The notes under the pieces were generated by a model, which ran no database searches, had not been told where the DNA came from, and was given only the letters and a program-made list of their open reading frames with translations. The position numbers and the translations under genes are program-made. From contig NZ_CABHMS010000008.1 of the NCBI RefSeq assembly GCF_902167635.1, forward strand, positions 298,384-362,383: 64,000 nt of DNA, in the 5' to 3' direction. Below, one piece after another: positions 9,471 through 19,070 of this stretch. How positions within the stretch are numbered: position 1 is the stretch's first letter; each line of letters starts with the position of its first letter. This stretch comes from Chitinophaga vietnamensis (GTDB taxonomy: Bacteria; Bacteroidota; Bacteroidia; Chitinophagales; Chitinophagaceae).

Positions 9471-9962
9471 TTATAGCACGAACGTGCTATGTGGTCAAAT
9501 TCAGGTTTCATTATATTTGCGCGCTGTCTGAAAAACATGAGAAGAAGATTCTTTCTATGTCAGGGAGTATCTGATCGCTTATGAGGAGCAGTTCAATCAA
9601 CCTGTTCCATTTTAATTGCACGGCCTAGTATAACCAGCCAGCTCATAAAAAGATGAGTATTGATTTAAGGTATTCATAGGAGGAAGCACGCTGTAAAGCG
9701 TTAGATTATTTAGTAGCCAGATTTTCGTATTCCCGAAAGATCGGGACAAAGCTGTAATAACTGATTAATTGCTTATGCACAATATTATTTTGCTTATGAG
9801 AGAAAACTTGTTACTGTAGCGGTCACCGTAGCATTGCTTTTCCCAGGTTAAAATTATTCGTATGTGCTGAATTGATAAGAAGGACAGGGACCTTCAGGAA
9901 CTGTCATTCCCTAACCTCGCCCATACGTTGCGCATGTTTATTTTTTCAAATCAAAATCGCTT
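9471..9962 (+). other. Long gene-free leader before the third SusC/SusD locus
   Basis: About 490 bases with no convincing gene. The stretch holds a short palindrome, ATAGCACG-AA-CGTGCTAT (9473-9490), a perfect -7-like box TATATTTG at 9512-9519 without a clear TTTG upstream, and a second small hairpin, TCCCGA-AAGA-TCGGGA (9731-9746). The final bases, CAAATCAAAATCGCTTATGAA, match the leader end of the second SusC. A frame from 9541 to 9615 gives a 24-residue acidic peptide with no start codon, which may be a gene remnant or chance. The length suggests a long regulated leader. Confidence 0.5.
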
Positions 9963-12900
9963 ATGAAGAAGGGGTTATTTCTCTGGCTGTTCATGGCCAT
10001 CAGCGCTTTACACGCGCTGGCTCAAACACGAACGATTACAGGTAAAGTGACGGATGCCAAAGATGGCTCTGCATTGCCTGGCGTTACCGTGAAAATTAAA
10101 AACACTTCCACAGGTACAGTGACCAATGGTGAAGGTACATTTACCATCAGCGTAAATGGCAACCCAACACTGGAAATCTCTAACATCGGCTACGGTGTTC
10201 AACAAGTGTCCACCGCTGGCAAGAACACGATCAATGTTCAACTGAGCCAGGATGAAAAGGCACTGAACGAAGTAGTGGTGGTGGCTTACGGTACCGCCAA
10301 AAAAGGCTCTAACACCAGCGCCAGTACACAAATCGACAGCAAAAAATTTGCTACCCGCCCGATCTCAAACATCGCCAGCGCACTGGATGGCGCTGCTCCA
10401 GGTATCCAAACCAATGCTAGTAGCGGTCAGCCAGGTGAAGGCCCTACTATCCGTATCCGCGGCTTTGGTTCTGTAAACGCCTCCAGCGATCCGCTGTACG
10501 TGGTAGACGGAGTTCCTTTCTCCGGCAACCTGAGCAGCCTTAACGTAGCTGATATCGAAAGCGTTTCTGTACTGAAAGATGCATCTTCCTCCGCACTCTA
10601 CGGCGCCCGCGCCGCAAACGGTGTGGTGATCGTTACTACCAAAAAAGGTAAGAAAGACCGCTCCTCTTTACAGGTAACCGCTACACAGGGTTTCAGCAAA
10701 CGCGGAATCCCTGAATACAGCAGAGTAGATGCTGCCCAGTACTATCCGCTCATGTGGGAAGCTAACCGCAACGCCCTGGTATCAAAAGGTTCCACATTAT
10801 CCGCTGCAAACAAAGCGGCTACCAATGGTATCAAAGGTTTGCTGGGTTACAACCCTTTCAACGTACCTGATAACGCTATCGTAGATACAAACGGCGTACT
10901 GAATCCCAACGCGAAACTGCTTTACGGCGATGACCTCGACTGGGACAAAGCAGTTACCCGCACCGGCTCAAGAGGTGAGTACGGACTGGCTTACAGCGGT
11001 GGCTCTGAAAAAACAGACTACTACGTATCACTGAACTACCTGAAAGAAAAAGGCTATGTGATCAACTCCGATTTCGAGCGTATCGCCAGCCGCATCAATA
11101 TCAATACACAAGCCACCAGCTGGTTCAAAACAGGTGTGAACATCTCCGGTACATTTGTTAAATCTAATCAAACAGATGTAAGCAGCAGTACTGGTTATGT
11201 GAACCCGATCTTCTTCTCCCGTAACATCGGCCCTATTTATCCTATCTATCAGCATGATCCTGTAACAGGTGCCTACCTGCTGGATGCCGACGGTAACAGA
11301 ATGTACGACATCGGTGCAAACCGTGGTCCTGGCGCTTCTCCCGGTCGTCATACCATTGCAGAGAACCTGCTGAACGACAACTCTTTCAAACGCAATATCC
11401 TCAGCGGTAGAACTTTCGGCGAGATCACTTTCCTGAAAGATTTCAAATTTACTACCAGCATCGCTGTAGATGTTACCAACTACAGAGGTAACGGCTTCCT
11501 GAACACCATCGTTGGTGATGGCGCTCCTTCCGGAGTTGGCAGCCGCACCAGCACACAGAATACCAGCTACAACCTGAACCAGCTGTTGAACTATAACAAA
11601 ACAATCAACAAGCATAACATCGAAGTACTGTTAGGCCACGAGAACTACGATCAAACCATCAATACCCTGTATGGCGAACGTCAGTCGCTCGTAGCTCCCG
11701 GTAACTCAGAGCTGTACAATTTCACCACTACCAGCAGCCTGTATTCATTCACTAACAAGTACAGGATTGAAGGTTACTTCTCCCGCATCAACTACGGTTA
11801 CGACGACAAATACTTCCTGTCTGTTGCTTACCGTCGTGATGGAACTTCCCGTTTCTCTGTTGATAACCGTTGGGGTAACTTCGTTTCCGCAGGCGCCGGC
11901 TGGCGTTTAGATAAAGAAAACTTCATGAAGCCTGTATCCTGGGTGAACATGCTGAAACTGAGGTCTTCTTATGGTACTGCCGGTAACGACGCGGTACTGG
12001 ATGCAAACGGCAATCAGAACTATTACGTTTGGCAATCCCTGTACTCACAAGGCTACAACAATGCGCTGGAGCCAGGTTTGTACTACACCAAGATCGGTAC
12101 ACCTGAAATTCAGTGGGAACAGAACAAGAGCTTCGACCTCGGTGTCGACTTCGGCCTGTTCGATAACAGACTCACTGGTAGCATCGAATACTTCAACCGC
12201 AGATCAGACAACCTCCTGTTCGATCTTCCGCTGCCACTGTCAAGTGGTATCGCCACCAAATCTGCTAACGTAGGTTCTATGGTGAACAGAGGTTTCGAAT
12301 TGCAACTGACCGGTGAGATCATGCGTAAGAAAGATTTCGGCTGGACTGCTGACCTGAACCTCAGCACCCTGAAGAACGAGATCACCAAACTGCCACAGGC
12401 TGAAATCATCTCCGGTACTAAAAAACTGTCTGTAGGCCATTCTATCTATGACTACTGGCTCCGCGAATGGTATGGCGTTGATCCGCAGGATGGTTCTGCA
12501 TTGTATCGTGCTAACGTCTACAATGCAAGCAACTGCCGCATCACCAAAAATGGCGACACCGTTACTACCAACATCAACAACGCAAGATACCACTACGCCG
12601 GTTCTGCTATCCCTGATCTGTACGGTAGCTTGAACAATACTTTCACATACAAACAATTCTCGCTGTCTTTCCTGATCTCCTTCCAGATCGGTGGTAAAAC
12701 TTATGATGGCACTTATGCTGCGCTCATGAACTCCGGTAGCTATGGTGCAGCACTGAGCACAGACGCATTGAAACGCTGGCAGAAACCTGGCGATATTACC
12801 AACGTACCACGTATGGACCAGAGCCAGACTACCAACTTCAACGCGGCTAACTCCGATCGTTGGTTGACCAGCGCATCTTTCCTGAATCTCAGGTCTGCAA

Positions 12901-13097
12901 AACTGGGCTACAATCTGCCTAAACAATATGCACAGAGCATTCACGTACAGGCAGCCAGCGTATTTGTAAGTGGTGAAAACCTGGCGCTGTTCACTGCACG
13001 TAAAGGCATGAACGCTGCTCAATCATTCAATGGTGTTACTACAAACGTGTATATGCCTGCCCGTATTATCAGTGCTGGTCTGAATGTTACTCTCTAA
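9963..13097 (+). CDS. SusC/RagA-type TonB-linked outer-membrane protein
   Basis: A complete 1044-residue SusC transporter with signal peptide 1-21 ('LHALAQ'). A carboxypeptidase-like domain follows ('GKVTDAKDGSALPGV'), then 'NEVVVVAYGTAKK' leading into the plug with 'PLYVVDGVPF' and 'ALYGARAANGVVIVTTKKG', and a long barrel ending 'ISAGLNVTL'. The start is the only ATG that gives a proper signal peptide. The SusD gene starts 11 bases downstream. The first 35 residues are nearly the same as in the SusC at 4716 but the barrels differ, so the two are related proteins with probably different substrates. Confidence 0.95.
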   Translation: MKKGLFLWLFMAISALHALAQTRTITGKVTDAKDGSALPGVTVKIKNTSTGTVTNGEGTFTISVNGNPTLEISNIGYGVQQVSTAGKNTINVQLSQDEKALNEVVVVAYGTAKKGSNTSASTQIDSKKFATRPISNIASALDGAAPGIQTNASSGQPGEGPTIRIRGFGSVNASSDPLYVVDGVPFSGNLSSLNVADIESVSVLKDASSSALYGARAANGVVIVTTKKGKKDRSSLQVTATQGFSKRGIPEYSRVDAAQYYPLMWEANRNALVSKGSTLSAANKAATNGIKGLLGYNPFNVPDNAIVDTNGVLNPNAKLLYGDDLDWDKAVTRTGSRGEYGLAYSGGSEKTDYYVSLNYLKEKGYVINSDFERIASRININTQATSWFKTGVNISGTFVKSNQTDVSSSTGYVNPIFFSRNIGPIYPIYQHDPVTGAYLLDADGNRMYDIGANRGPGASPGRHTIAENLLNDNSFKRNILSGRTFGEITFLKDFKFTTSIAVDVTNYRGNGFLNTIVGDGAPSGVGSRTSTQNTSYNLNQLLNYNKTINKHNIEVLLGHENYDQTINTLYGERQSLVAPGNSELYNFTTTSSLYSFTNKYRIEGYFSRINYGYDDKYFLSVAYRRDGTSRFSVDNRWGNFVSAGAGWRLDKENFMKPVSWVNMLKLRSSYGTAGNDAVLDANGNQNYYVWQSLYSQGYNNALEPGLYYTKIGTPEIQWEQNKSFDLGVDFGLFDNRLTGSIEYFNRRSDNLLFDLPLPLSSGIATKSANVGSMVNRGFELQLTGEIMRKKDFGWTADLNLSTLKNEITKLPQAEIISGTKKLSVGHSIYDYWLREWYGVDPQDGSALYRANVYNASNCRITKNGDTVTTNINNARYHYAGSAIPDLYGSLNNTFTYKQFSLSFLISFQIGGKTYDGTYAALMNSGSYGAALSTDALKRWQKPGDITNVPRMDQSQTTNFNAANSDRWLTSASFLNLRSAKLGYNLPKQYAQSIHVQAASVFVSGENLALFTARKGMNAAQSFNGVTTNVYMPARIISAGLNVTL

Positions 13098-13108
13098 AAT
13101 TTGAAAGA

Positions 13109-14584
13109 ATGAAAAGGATACTAAGTATATTCATTGCAGGTGCAGTTGCGGCTTCCTTGCTCTCTTCATGTAAAAAAGATTACCTGAATACTTCCCCGAC
13201 AGACGCCGTGTCTGAAGGTGATCTCTTCGTTGATACCAAAGGTGGCTGGGCCGCTTTGAACGGTATTCACAGAGCGATGTATTCAGCTTACGATAACCAG
13301 GACCAGGCCGGACAAGGCTCTATCATGATCGATATGGACATGATGGGTGATGACCTGGTAATGACCAGCGCCGGTAACGGTTGGTTCAACGCTACTTACC
13401 AGTGGCAAACTCACCGTAACGTGAATGCTTCCCAGCTGCGTTTCGTTTATTATTTCTACTACAGGATCATCGCCAACGCGAACAAGATCATCGATAACAT
13501 CGATAAAGTGAAAGGCGCCGATGCTGATAAAAAAGCGATCAAAGGTGAAGCGCTTGCTTACCGCGGATGGGCACACTTCCAGCTGGTACAGCTTTTCGGC
13601 GGCCGTTACGATGCTGCTGCTAAACCTAACAACCAACTGGGTGTTCCGGTGCTGACCAAATTCACCACCGATCCTCAGCCAAGGGCAAGTGTTGAACAGG
13701 TATATACACAGGTGAACGCCGACCTCGATGCTGCACTCACTAACCTGGCAGGTTATCAACGCTCTTACAAATCCCACTTCGATACATTGGTGGTATTTGG
13801 CCTGAAAGCACGCGTAGCTTTAACTATGCAGGATTGGAACAACGCTATCGTTTATGCGAAAAAAGCCCGTTCCGGCGCTAATGACCTGATGAGCAATGCA
13901 GACTACCTGAAAGGATTTAACAGCGTAGAGAACCGGGAATGGATCTGGGGCAGCTATCAGACTGATGACCAGACTACCTACTTCACGTCCTTCTTCGCTT
14001 ACATGTCTGCTAACTTCAGCTCCAGCAACATCAGAAGCAATCCTAAGGCGATCAACAAAGTGCTGTATAAGAAATTAACAGCAACGGATATACGTAGCCA
14101 GCTTTGGGACTCTACTGGAAAAAACATTCCTATTCCGCCAAATGGTAAGACCTTCCCATATATCAACAAGAAGTTCATTGCCAAATCAAATGGTAGCAGC
14201 GTAGGCGATGTGCCTTACATGCGCCTGGCAGAAATGTACCTGATCGAAGCAGAAGCTAATGCCAAACTGGGTAATGACGCTGCTGCTGCCGACGCCCTCT
14301 TTACGCTCGCCAAGAACCGCGATGCTAACTACACCAGGTCCACTAACACCGGTGCTGCATTGCAGGCTGAAATTGCGACCCAACGCCGTTTGGAGCTGTG
14401 GGGTGAAGGTTTCCGTTTCCTCGATCTGAAACGTCAGAACCTCCAGCTCGACAGAACCGGTACTAACCATAACCCTGCATTGGCACTGGTAATGACCATG
14501 CCGGCTGGCGACAACCAATGGCAATGGCTGTTCCCGCAGGATGAGCTGAATGCGAATCCCAAGCTGGTACAGAACCCGCTGTAA
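13109..14584 (+). CDS. SusD/RagB family nutrient-binding lipoprotein (classical type)
   Basis: A 491-residue surface lipoprotein paired with the SusC 11 bases upstream. The lipobox ends at Cys21 ('SLLSSC'). It has the classical two-part layout: an N-terminal SusD-like domain with 'YRGWAHFQLVQLFG', and a C-terminal SusD/RagB domain with 'YMRLAEMYLIEAEANAK', 'RRLELWGEGFRFLDLKRQ' and the late 'QWQWLFPQDELNANP'. This differs from the other two SusD-like proteins in the window, so this locus probably has a separate origin. A terminator follows 27 bases after the stop. Confidence 0.95.
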   Translation: MKRILSIFIAGAVAASLLSSCKKDYLNTSPTDAVSEGDLFVDTKGGWAALNGIHRAMYSAYDNQDQAGQGSIMIDMDMMGDDLVMTSAGNGWFNATYQWQTHRNVNASQLRFVYYFYYRIIANANKIIDNIDKVKGADADKKAIKGEALAYRGWAHFQLVQLFGGRYDAAAKPNNQLGVPVLTKFTTDPQPRASVEQVYTQVNADLDAALTNLAGYQRSYKSHFDTLVVFGLKARVALTMQDWNNAIVYAKKARSGANDLMSNADYLKGFNSVENREWIWGSYQTDDQTTYFTSFFAYMSANFSSSNIRSNPKAINKVLYKKLTATDIRSQLWDSTGKNIPIPPNGKTFPYINKKFIAKSNGSSVGDVPYMRLAEMYLIEAEANAKLGNDAAAADALFTLAKNRDANYTRSTNTGAALQAEIATQRRLELWGEGFRFLDLKRQNLQLDRTGTNHNPALALVMTMPAGDNQWQWLFPQDELNANPKLVQNPL

Positions 14585-14611
14585 GCGATTTTGATTTAGA
14601 TATTAAGAGAG

Positions 14612-14641
14612 AAAAGGCTGGCGATCGTGCCAGCCTTTTTT
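14612..14641 (+). terminator. Rho-independent terminator of the third SusC/SusD operon
   Basis: An 11-bp stem, AAAAGGCTGGC with its complement around GATCGT, is followed by a run of T. Confidence 0.92.
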
Positions 14642-14650
14642 ATGCTTTCA

Positions 14651-14697
14651 TAAACAAGAAGCTCCCCGCATGTTATACGCGGGGGGCTTCTTGTTTA
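14651..14697. terminator. Second hairpin at a convergent junction, probably bidirectional
   Basis: TAAACAAGAAGC-CCCCGC pairs with GCGGGG-GCTTCTTGTTTA with one mismatched pair and a 9-base loop. It lies between the SusD gene and the convergent TlpA-like gene, 15 bases from the latter's stop, so it most likely terminates the minus-strand unit. Confidence 0.75.
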
Positions 14698-14712
14698 TTT
14701 AAAGAAAGATAA

Positions 14713-15864
14713 TTATTTCAACACTTCTTTCAGCTTCGCTTCCAGTGCTTCTCCTCTCAGATTGGAGGCAATGACCTTGCCTTGCGGATCGAGCAGGAAA
14801 TTAGCAGGGATCGAATTGATGCCGTACATCGGCACTACTGCCGATTCCCAGAACTTCAGGTCACTTACATGATTCCAGGCCAGGCCATCCTGTTTGATCG
14901 CCTCTGTCCATTTATCTTTTGTTTTATCCAGTGATACGCCAAGGATAGTGAAGTTCTTGTTCTTATACTGTTGGAATGCTTTTACTACATTCGGATTTTC
15001 TGCTCTGCAAGGCCCGCACCAGCTGGCCCAGAAGTCCACCAGTACATATTTACCACGGAAAGAGCTCAGGCTCACCATCTTGCCGGAAGGGTCAGGCAGT
15101 GTGAAATCAGGGGCTGCGTCGCCTATTTTTACTGTACTGGAGGGCTCTTCGCCGCCGGCCGCATCGCCACCCTGTGATTTTTCCAGTTCAGCGAGTTTGT
15201 CGGTCATGCTTTTCACCAGCGTGTTTTTCGGGAAACGTTTGGTGAGGTTGGTGAGCACTTGTTTATGGGAAAGTATTTCGTTGCCGTCTCTCACCTGGCT
15301 GATTGCAAACACTGCGTTGGCGGGGTTCTTCGTCTTGTCAGCCATCAGGAAGAACTCTTCTTCAAAATCTTTCTCTTTCTTTTGTAAGGCCAGCACTTTC
15401 GGCTGCAGGATGCTGTCTGGCGTTTTGAGCTGATGCAGACTGTCGAGGCCGCGCATCTCTTCTGTCAGTGAAATGGATTTCTTGCTGATATCGCCGAGGA
15501 ACTGTTGCAGTTCTGAAGTAGCTTCAGAACCTTGCACGGTCATTTTTTCGAGATTGTCGAGATCGCCGTCCAGCTTCATATCGCCGGCATCGAGCGACAG
15601 CAGCACGAATTTACCGTTCTGAAAACGGATACGATAAAGGCCTTGTTCGGCCACCATACCTTTCAAAGTGAATTTGCCGCTGGCATCTTTCACGTTGGTA
15701 GAGTCTACCACTTTCACTTCATTAAGAGTTAACTCTTCCAATACTACCGGGCCTAGCGGGAGATTGGCGAAATGCCCGTCTATCTTGAATTCTCCTTTCT
15801 CCTGTTGTCCGGTACAGCTGGCGAGGAAAGCCGCTGCAGAAATCCATAACAAGTATTTTTTCAT
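14713..15864 (-). CDS. TlpA/ResA-like thiol-disulfide lipoprotein with N-terminal DUF4369-like domain
   Basis: A 383-residue envelope lipoprotein with lipobox Cys17 ('AAFLASC'). Residues 22-115 look like the DUF4369 beta domain common in Bacteroidota TlpA-like proteins. A helical linker follows, then a thioredoxin fold from about 245. The active-site motif is 'WASWCGPCRAENP' with Cys283 and Cys286, and 'GINSIPANFLLDPQG' carries the cis-proline loop. It probably reduces or isomerises disulfides in periplasmic proteins such as cytochromes. It lies 33 bases downstream of gatB on the same strand and may be co-transcribed with it, although there is no functional link. Confidence 0.9.
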   Translation of the reverse strand: MKKYLLWISAAAFLASCTGQQEKGEFKIDGHFANLPLGPVVLEELTLNEVKVVDSTNVKDASGKFTLKGMVAEQGLYRIRFQNGKFVLLSLDAGDMKLDGDLDNLEKMTVQGSEATSELQQFLGDISKKSISLTEEMRGLDSLHQLKTPDSILQPKVLALQKKEKDFEEEFFLMADKTKNPANAVFAISQVRDGNEILSHKQVLTNLTKRFPKNTLVKSMTDKLAELEKSQGGDAAGGEEPSSTVKIGDAAPDFTLPDPSGKMVSLSSFRGKYVLVDFWASWCGPCRAENPNVVKAFQQYKNKNFTILGVSLDKTKDKWTEAIKQDGLAWNHVSDLKFWESAVVPMYGINSIPANFLLDPQGKVIASNLRGEALEAKLKEVLK

Positions 15865-15897
15865 GCAAATGTTTTTTATAAATCGTAAGCGTTCAAT

Positions 15898-17340
15898 TTA
15901 ACTTTTCAATTTTGCCGCGAGTAATTCGTTGGTCAGTCTTGGATCGGCTTTGCCTTTCGACAGTTTCATTACCTCCCCTACAAAGAGCGCCATCAGGCCT
16001 TTTTTGCCGCCTTTGAAAGCAGCTACTTTGTCAGGATATTTAGCCAGTACCTCATCAATGATGGGACTGATATTATCTGCATTATGATCTTGCAGCAGAT
16101 TGAGCCTGGTGGCTATTTCCAGCGGATCGCCGGGAGAGGTGATCATCTCCGGCAAGATACGGGAAGAAGCAATGGAGAAGCTCACCTTGCCACTATCTAC
16201 CAGGTTGATCAGCGCCACCAGGCGCTCCGGCGTTACCGGAAACGCAGTGATCTCTTTCGATTGCTCGTTGAGCCACGATTTAACAGGGCCGAGCATCCAG
16301 TTGGCAGCAGCCTTGTAATGCGTAGTGAGTTGCGTCGCCGCTTCAAAATAATCCGCGGTAGCTTTATCATCACAGATCACGCGTGCATCATATTCCGGCA
16401 GGCCGTATTCATGTGTATACTTGTGGATCAGTTCCTCCGGAAGCGCTGGCAGCGTGGCTTTGATGGCTGCGATAAATTCATCGGTGAATTTAAACGGCGC
16501 CAGGTCGGGTTCGGGGAAATAGCGGTAATCGTTGGCTTCTTCTTTGGATCGTAAGGAGAACGAACTACCGGTGGCCGCATCAAAGCTGCGGGTTTCCTGC
16601 ACAAGGGTACCGCCGCTTTCCAATACTTCTACCTGCCTTTTCACTTCGTTATCGATCGCACGTTTTACGTTGCGGATAGAGTTCATATTTTTTACCTCTA
16701 CCTTGGTGCCCAGTGTGGTACTGCCTTTCAGGCGGATGGAAATATTGGCATCACAACGCATGCTGCCTTCTTCCATATTACCATCGCACACGCCGAGGTA
16801 GCGTACGAGCCTTCTTAACTCCGTGAGATAGGCATATGCTTCCTCGCTGGAAAAGATATCCGGTTCGCTCACGATCTCCACCAGCGGTACGCCGGCACGA
16901 TTGTAATCAACATAGCTGTTGGCCGGGTCCTGGTCATGCAGCAATTTGCCGGCGTCCTCTTCCAGGTGAATGCGGTTCAGCTGTACCTGACGGCTGCCGG
17001 TATCTGTTACAATGCTGACATAGCCACCCTTGCAGATAGGCGCCGTATGTTGCGATACCTGGTATCCTTTCGGAAGGTCAGGGTAGAAATAATTCTTCCG
17101 GGCGAAATAATTATCTTTTTCAATTTCGCAATGACAGGCCAATCCCAGCTTGATAGCATATTCTGCCGCCTTGCGGTTCATCTTAGGCAGGGTGCCGGGA
17201 TGCGCCAGCGTAATCGGGCTGATATGCGTATTAGGCGCACCACCGAATGCGGCGCTGTCGCTACAGAATAACTTACTCTCTGTCAATAGCTGGGCATGTA
17301 CTTCCAGCCCTACCACCATTTCGTATTTACTGTAATCCAA
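15898..17340 (-). CDS. gatB: Asp-tRNA(Asn)/Glu-tRNA(Gln) amidotransferase subunit B
   Basis: GatB binds misacylated Glu-tRNA(Gln) or Asp-tRNA(Asn) and, with GatA and GatC, converts the amino acid to its amide. The N-terminal signature 'EMVVGLEVHAQLLTESKLF' and 'DYNRAGVPLVEIVSEPD' are typical, as is the C-terminal YqeY-like tail ('LMALFVGEVMKLSKGKADP'). I chose the TTG at 17340, giving 480 residues and an N-terminus DYSKYEMVVG. A TTG 78 bases further upstream lies inside a -7 promoter box (17416-17423) and so should not be in the message, and there is no ATG before Met34 of the longer frame. gatA and gatC are not in the window. Confidence 0.95.
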   Translation of the reverse strand: MDYSKYEMVVGLEVHAQLLTESKLFCSDSAAFGGAPNTHISPITLAHPGTLPKMNRKAAEYAIKLGLACHCEIEKDNYFARKNYFYPDLPKGYQVSQHTAPICKGGYVSIVTDTGSRQVQLNRIHLEEDAGKLLHDQDPANSYVDYNRAGVPLVEIVSEPDIFSSEEAYAYLTELRRLVRYLGVCDGNMEEGSMRCDANISIRLKGSTTLGTKVEVKNMNSIRNVKRAIDNEVKRQVEVLESGGTLVQETRSFDAATGSSFSLRSKEEANDYRYFPEPDLAPFKFTDEFIAAIKATLPALPEELIHKYTHEYGLPEYDARVICDDKATADYFEAATQLTTHYKAAANWMLGPVKSWLNEQSKEITAFPVTPERLVALINLVDSGKVSFSIASSRILPEMITSPGDPLEIATRLNLLQDHNADNISPIIDEVLAKYPDKVAAFKGGKKGLMALFVGEVMKLSKGKADPRLTNELLAAKLKS

Positions 17341-17415
17341 GAAGTGATGTTTTAAGATTCCGTATAAATTGACGATGGAAGCAATTTCACCACTATAATT
17401 GCTTACCGGTAAACG

Positions 17416-17423
17416 CAAATATA
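17416..17423 (-). promoter_or_regulatory. -7 promoter box for gatB
   Basis: The minus strand reads TATATTTG, a perfect match to the Bacteroidota -7 consensus, about 75 bases before the chosen gatB start. No good TTTG -33 box is seen. It helps exclude the more upstream TTG start. Confidence 0.5.
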
Positions 17424-17501
17424 TTCAAATAATGCCGGGATTCCGGGCAATTTCATGCCGGGAAAATGCTAAATTGAGATGACAGTAAATAATTCTTCCC
17501 T

Positions 17502-18884
17502 ATGATCAGCAATGCCCAGGCAGCACAGCTCTACCATGCGCAACAAGCTTATTTCGATTCAGGCGCCACACTGCCGTATTCTTTCAGGAAGGCACAACTG
17601 AAACGGCTGAAGAAGGCCATTCAGCAGTATGAGCCGAAGATCATGGAGGCCCTCCGCCAGGATCTGCACAAACACCCTATGGAAGCCTATTCCAGCGAAA
17701 TAGGATTTTTATACGAGGAGATCGACTATATACTCGAAGGCCTCCGCGAGTGGATGGAACCCACCGTGGTCACCTCTCCGCTGGTCACTTATCCCAGCAG
17801 CAGCCGTATCTACCGGCAACCGCTGGGCCTTACGCTCATCATCGCCCCCTGGAACTACCCGTTCATGCTGCAGCTCAGCCCCCTGCTGGGCGCCATGGCC
17901 GGCGGCAACTGCGCCATCCTGAAGCCTTCCGAGCTGGCGCCGCATACCTCCGAAGTGATCACCGCACTTATCAAAGATACTTTCGACCCGGCATACATCA
18001 CCACCGTAGCGGGCGACGGCGCGCAGGTCATCCCCCTGCTCATGTCGTTCCGTTTCGATCATGTATTTTTTACTGGTAGTATACCCGTGGGTAAGAAGAT
18101 CATGGAGATGGCCGTGCCACATCTCACCCCCGTTACACTGGAACTCGGCGGCAAATCACCCTGTGTGGTGGATGAGAACGTGAATATAACGGTGACGGCT
18201 AAACGTATCGTATGGGGCAAGTTCTGGAATGCCGGGCAAACCTGTGTAGCGCCAGACTACCTGCTGGTACACCACCGTGTAAAAGATGAACTGGTAACCG
18301 CCATGAAAAATGCCATCGTGGAGTTTTTCGGTAACGATCCCGCCGCCAGCACCGACTACGCCCGCATCATCAACGATAAAAGATTTGATACTGTGGCGGC
18401 CTATCTCAAGGAAGGCCATATCGTTCACGGCGGACAAACCATCCGGGAGCAACGCTACATTGCGCCCACCCTGCTCGAAGATGTAGAATGGTCCGACCCC
18501 GTCATGCAGGAAGAGATCTTCGGGCCCGTACTGCCCATCCTCACCTTCGAAGATATTTCACAGGCCATCAAAGCCATCAAGCAACTGCCTTACCCGCTGG
18601 CGCTCTACGTTTTCACGAAAAGCAAGAAAACAGAAAAAATGCTGATAGAGCAGGTACGCTTTGGCGGCGGCTGCATCAATAATTCATTGGTACATCTCAC
18701 CAATCCCGAACTGCCCTTTGGCGGCGCAGGTTTCAGCGGCATGGGGCAATACCATGGCAAATACAGTTTTGATACCTTCACCCATCCCAAAGGCATGCTG
18801 AAAACAGGCACCTGGCTGGACGTTCCTACGAAGTATCCGCCCTTTAAGAATAAATTGAATCTCTTGAAGAAGGTAATGCGGTAG
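17502..18884 (+). CDS. Aldehyde dehydrogenase, class 3 (fatty-aldehyde type)
   Basis: A 460-residue NAD(P)-dependent enzyme that oxidises aldehydes to acids. The length and the short N-terminus fit ALDH family 3 rather than the roughly 490-residue classes. Visible motifs are 'IIAPWNYPFMLQLSPL', the cofactor loop 'FFTGSIPVGKKI', catalytic base Glu214 in 'TLELGGKSP' and catalytic Cys248 in 'NAGQTCVAPDY', followed by 'EEIFGPVLPILTF'. It has no obvious C-terminal membrane anchor. It is transcribed divergently from gatB and ends two bases before a large palindrome. The natural substrate is not shown; long-chain or lipid-peroxidation aldehydes are typical. Confidence 0.93.
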   Translation: MISNAQAAQLYHAQQAYFDSGATLPYSFRKAQLKRLKKAIQQYEPKIMEALRQDLHKHPMEAYSSEIGFLYEEIDYILEGLREWMEPTVVTSPLVTYPSSSRIYRQPLGLTLIIAPWNYPFMLQLSPLLGAMAGGNCAILKPSELAPHTSEVITALIKDTFDPAYITTVAGDGAQVIPLLMSFRFDHVFFTGSIPVGKKIMEMAVPHLTPVTLELGGKSPCVVDENVNITVTAKRIVWGKFWNAGQTCVAPDYLLVHHRVKDELVTAMKNAIVEFFGNDPAASTDYARIINDKRFDTVAAYLKEGHIVHGGQTIREQRYIAPTLLEDVEWSDPVMQEEIFGPVLPILTFEDISQAIKAIKQLPYPLALYVFTKSKKTEKMLIEQVRFGGGCINNSLVHLTNPELPFGGAGFSGMGQYHGKYSFDTFTHPKGMLKTGTWLDVPTKYPPFKNKLNLLKKVMR

Positions 18885-18885
18885 A

Positions 18886-19062
18886 TTGTCTTACTCAGGA
18901 TTATACTGATTGAAAGGATTACCAGGATTCTTTTACAGGATTAAAAAGGGATTTGTGAAGATCAACTCGAATTGATCTTCACGAATCCCTTTTTAATCCT
19001 TATTAATCCCGATAAAAAAATCCTGTTAATCCTTTCAATCAGTATAATCCTGAGCCAGACAA
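18886..19062. repeat. Long palindrome, family A copy 1
   Basis: A 177-base imperfect inverted repeat fills the junction between the convergent aldehyde dehydrogenase and PDZ genes. The outer arms read TTGTCTTACTCAGGATTATA and its near-complement, and the tip is formed by GATCAA-CTCGAA-TTGATC. The left arm is shorter than the right by about 12 bases, as after a small deletion. The same words (TCAGGATTATA, TGATTGAAAGGATTACCAGG) form the palindrome at 39861-40066. It probably works as a two-way terminator but is far longer than needed for that. Confidence 0.85.
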
Positions 19063-19070
19063 CCTTCGCA

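Noticed and set aside
9541-9615. 24-codon frame (VREYLIAYEEQFNQ) in the gene-free stretch
   Set aside because: It is preceded directly by a stop codon and has no start; too short to separate a gene remnant from chance.
17341-17418. N-terminal extension of gatB to a TTG at 17418
   Set aside because: That codon is inside a perfect -7 promoter box and the added residues are not like GatB starts.
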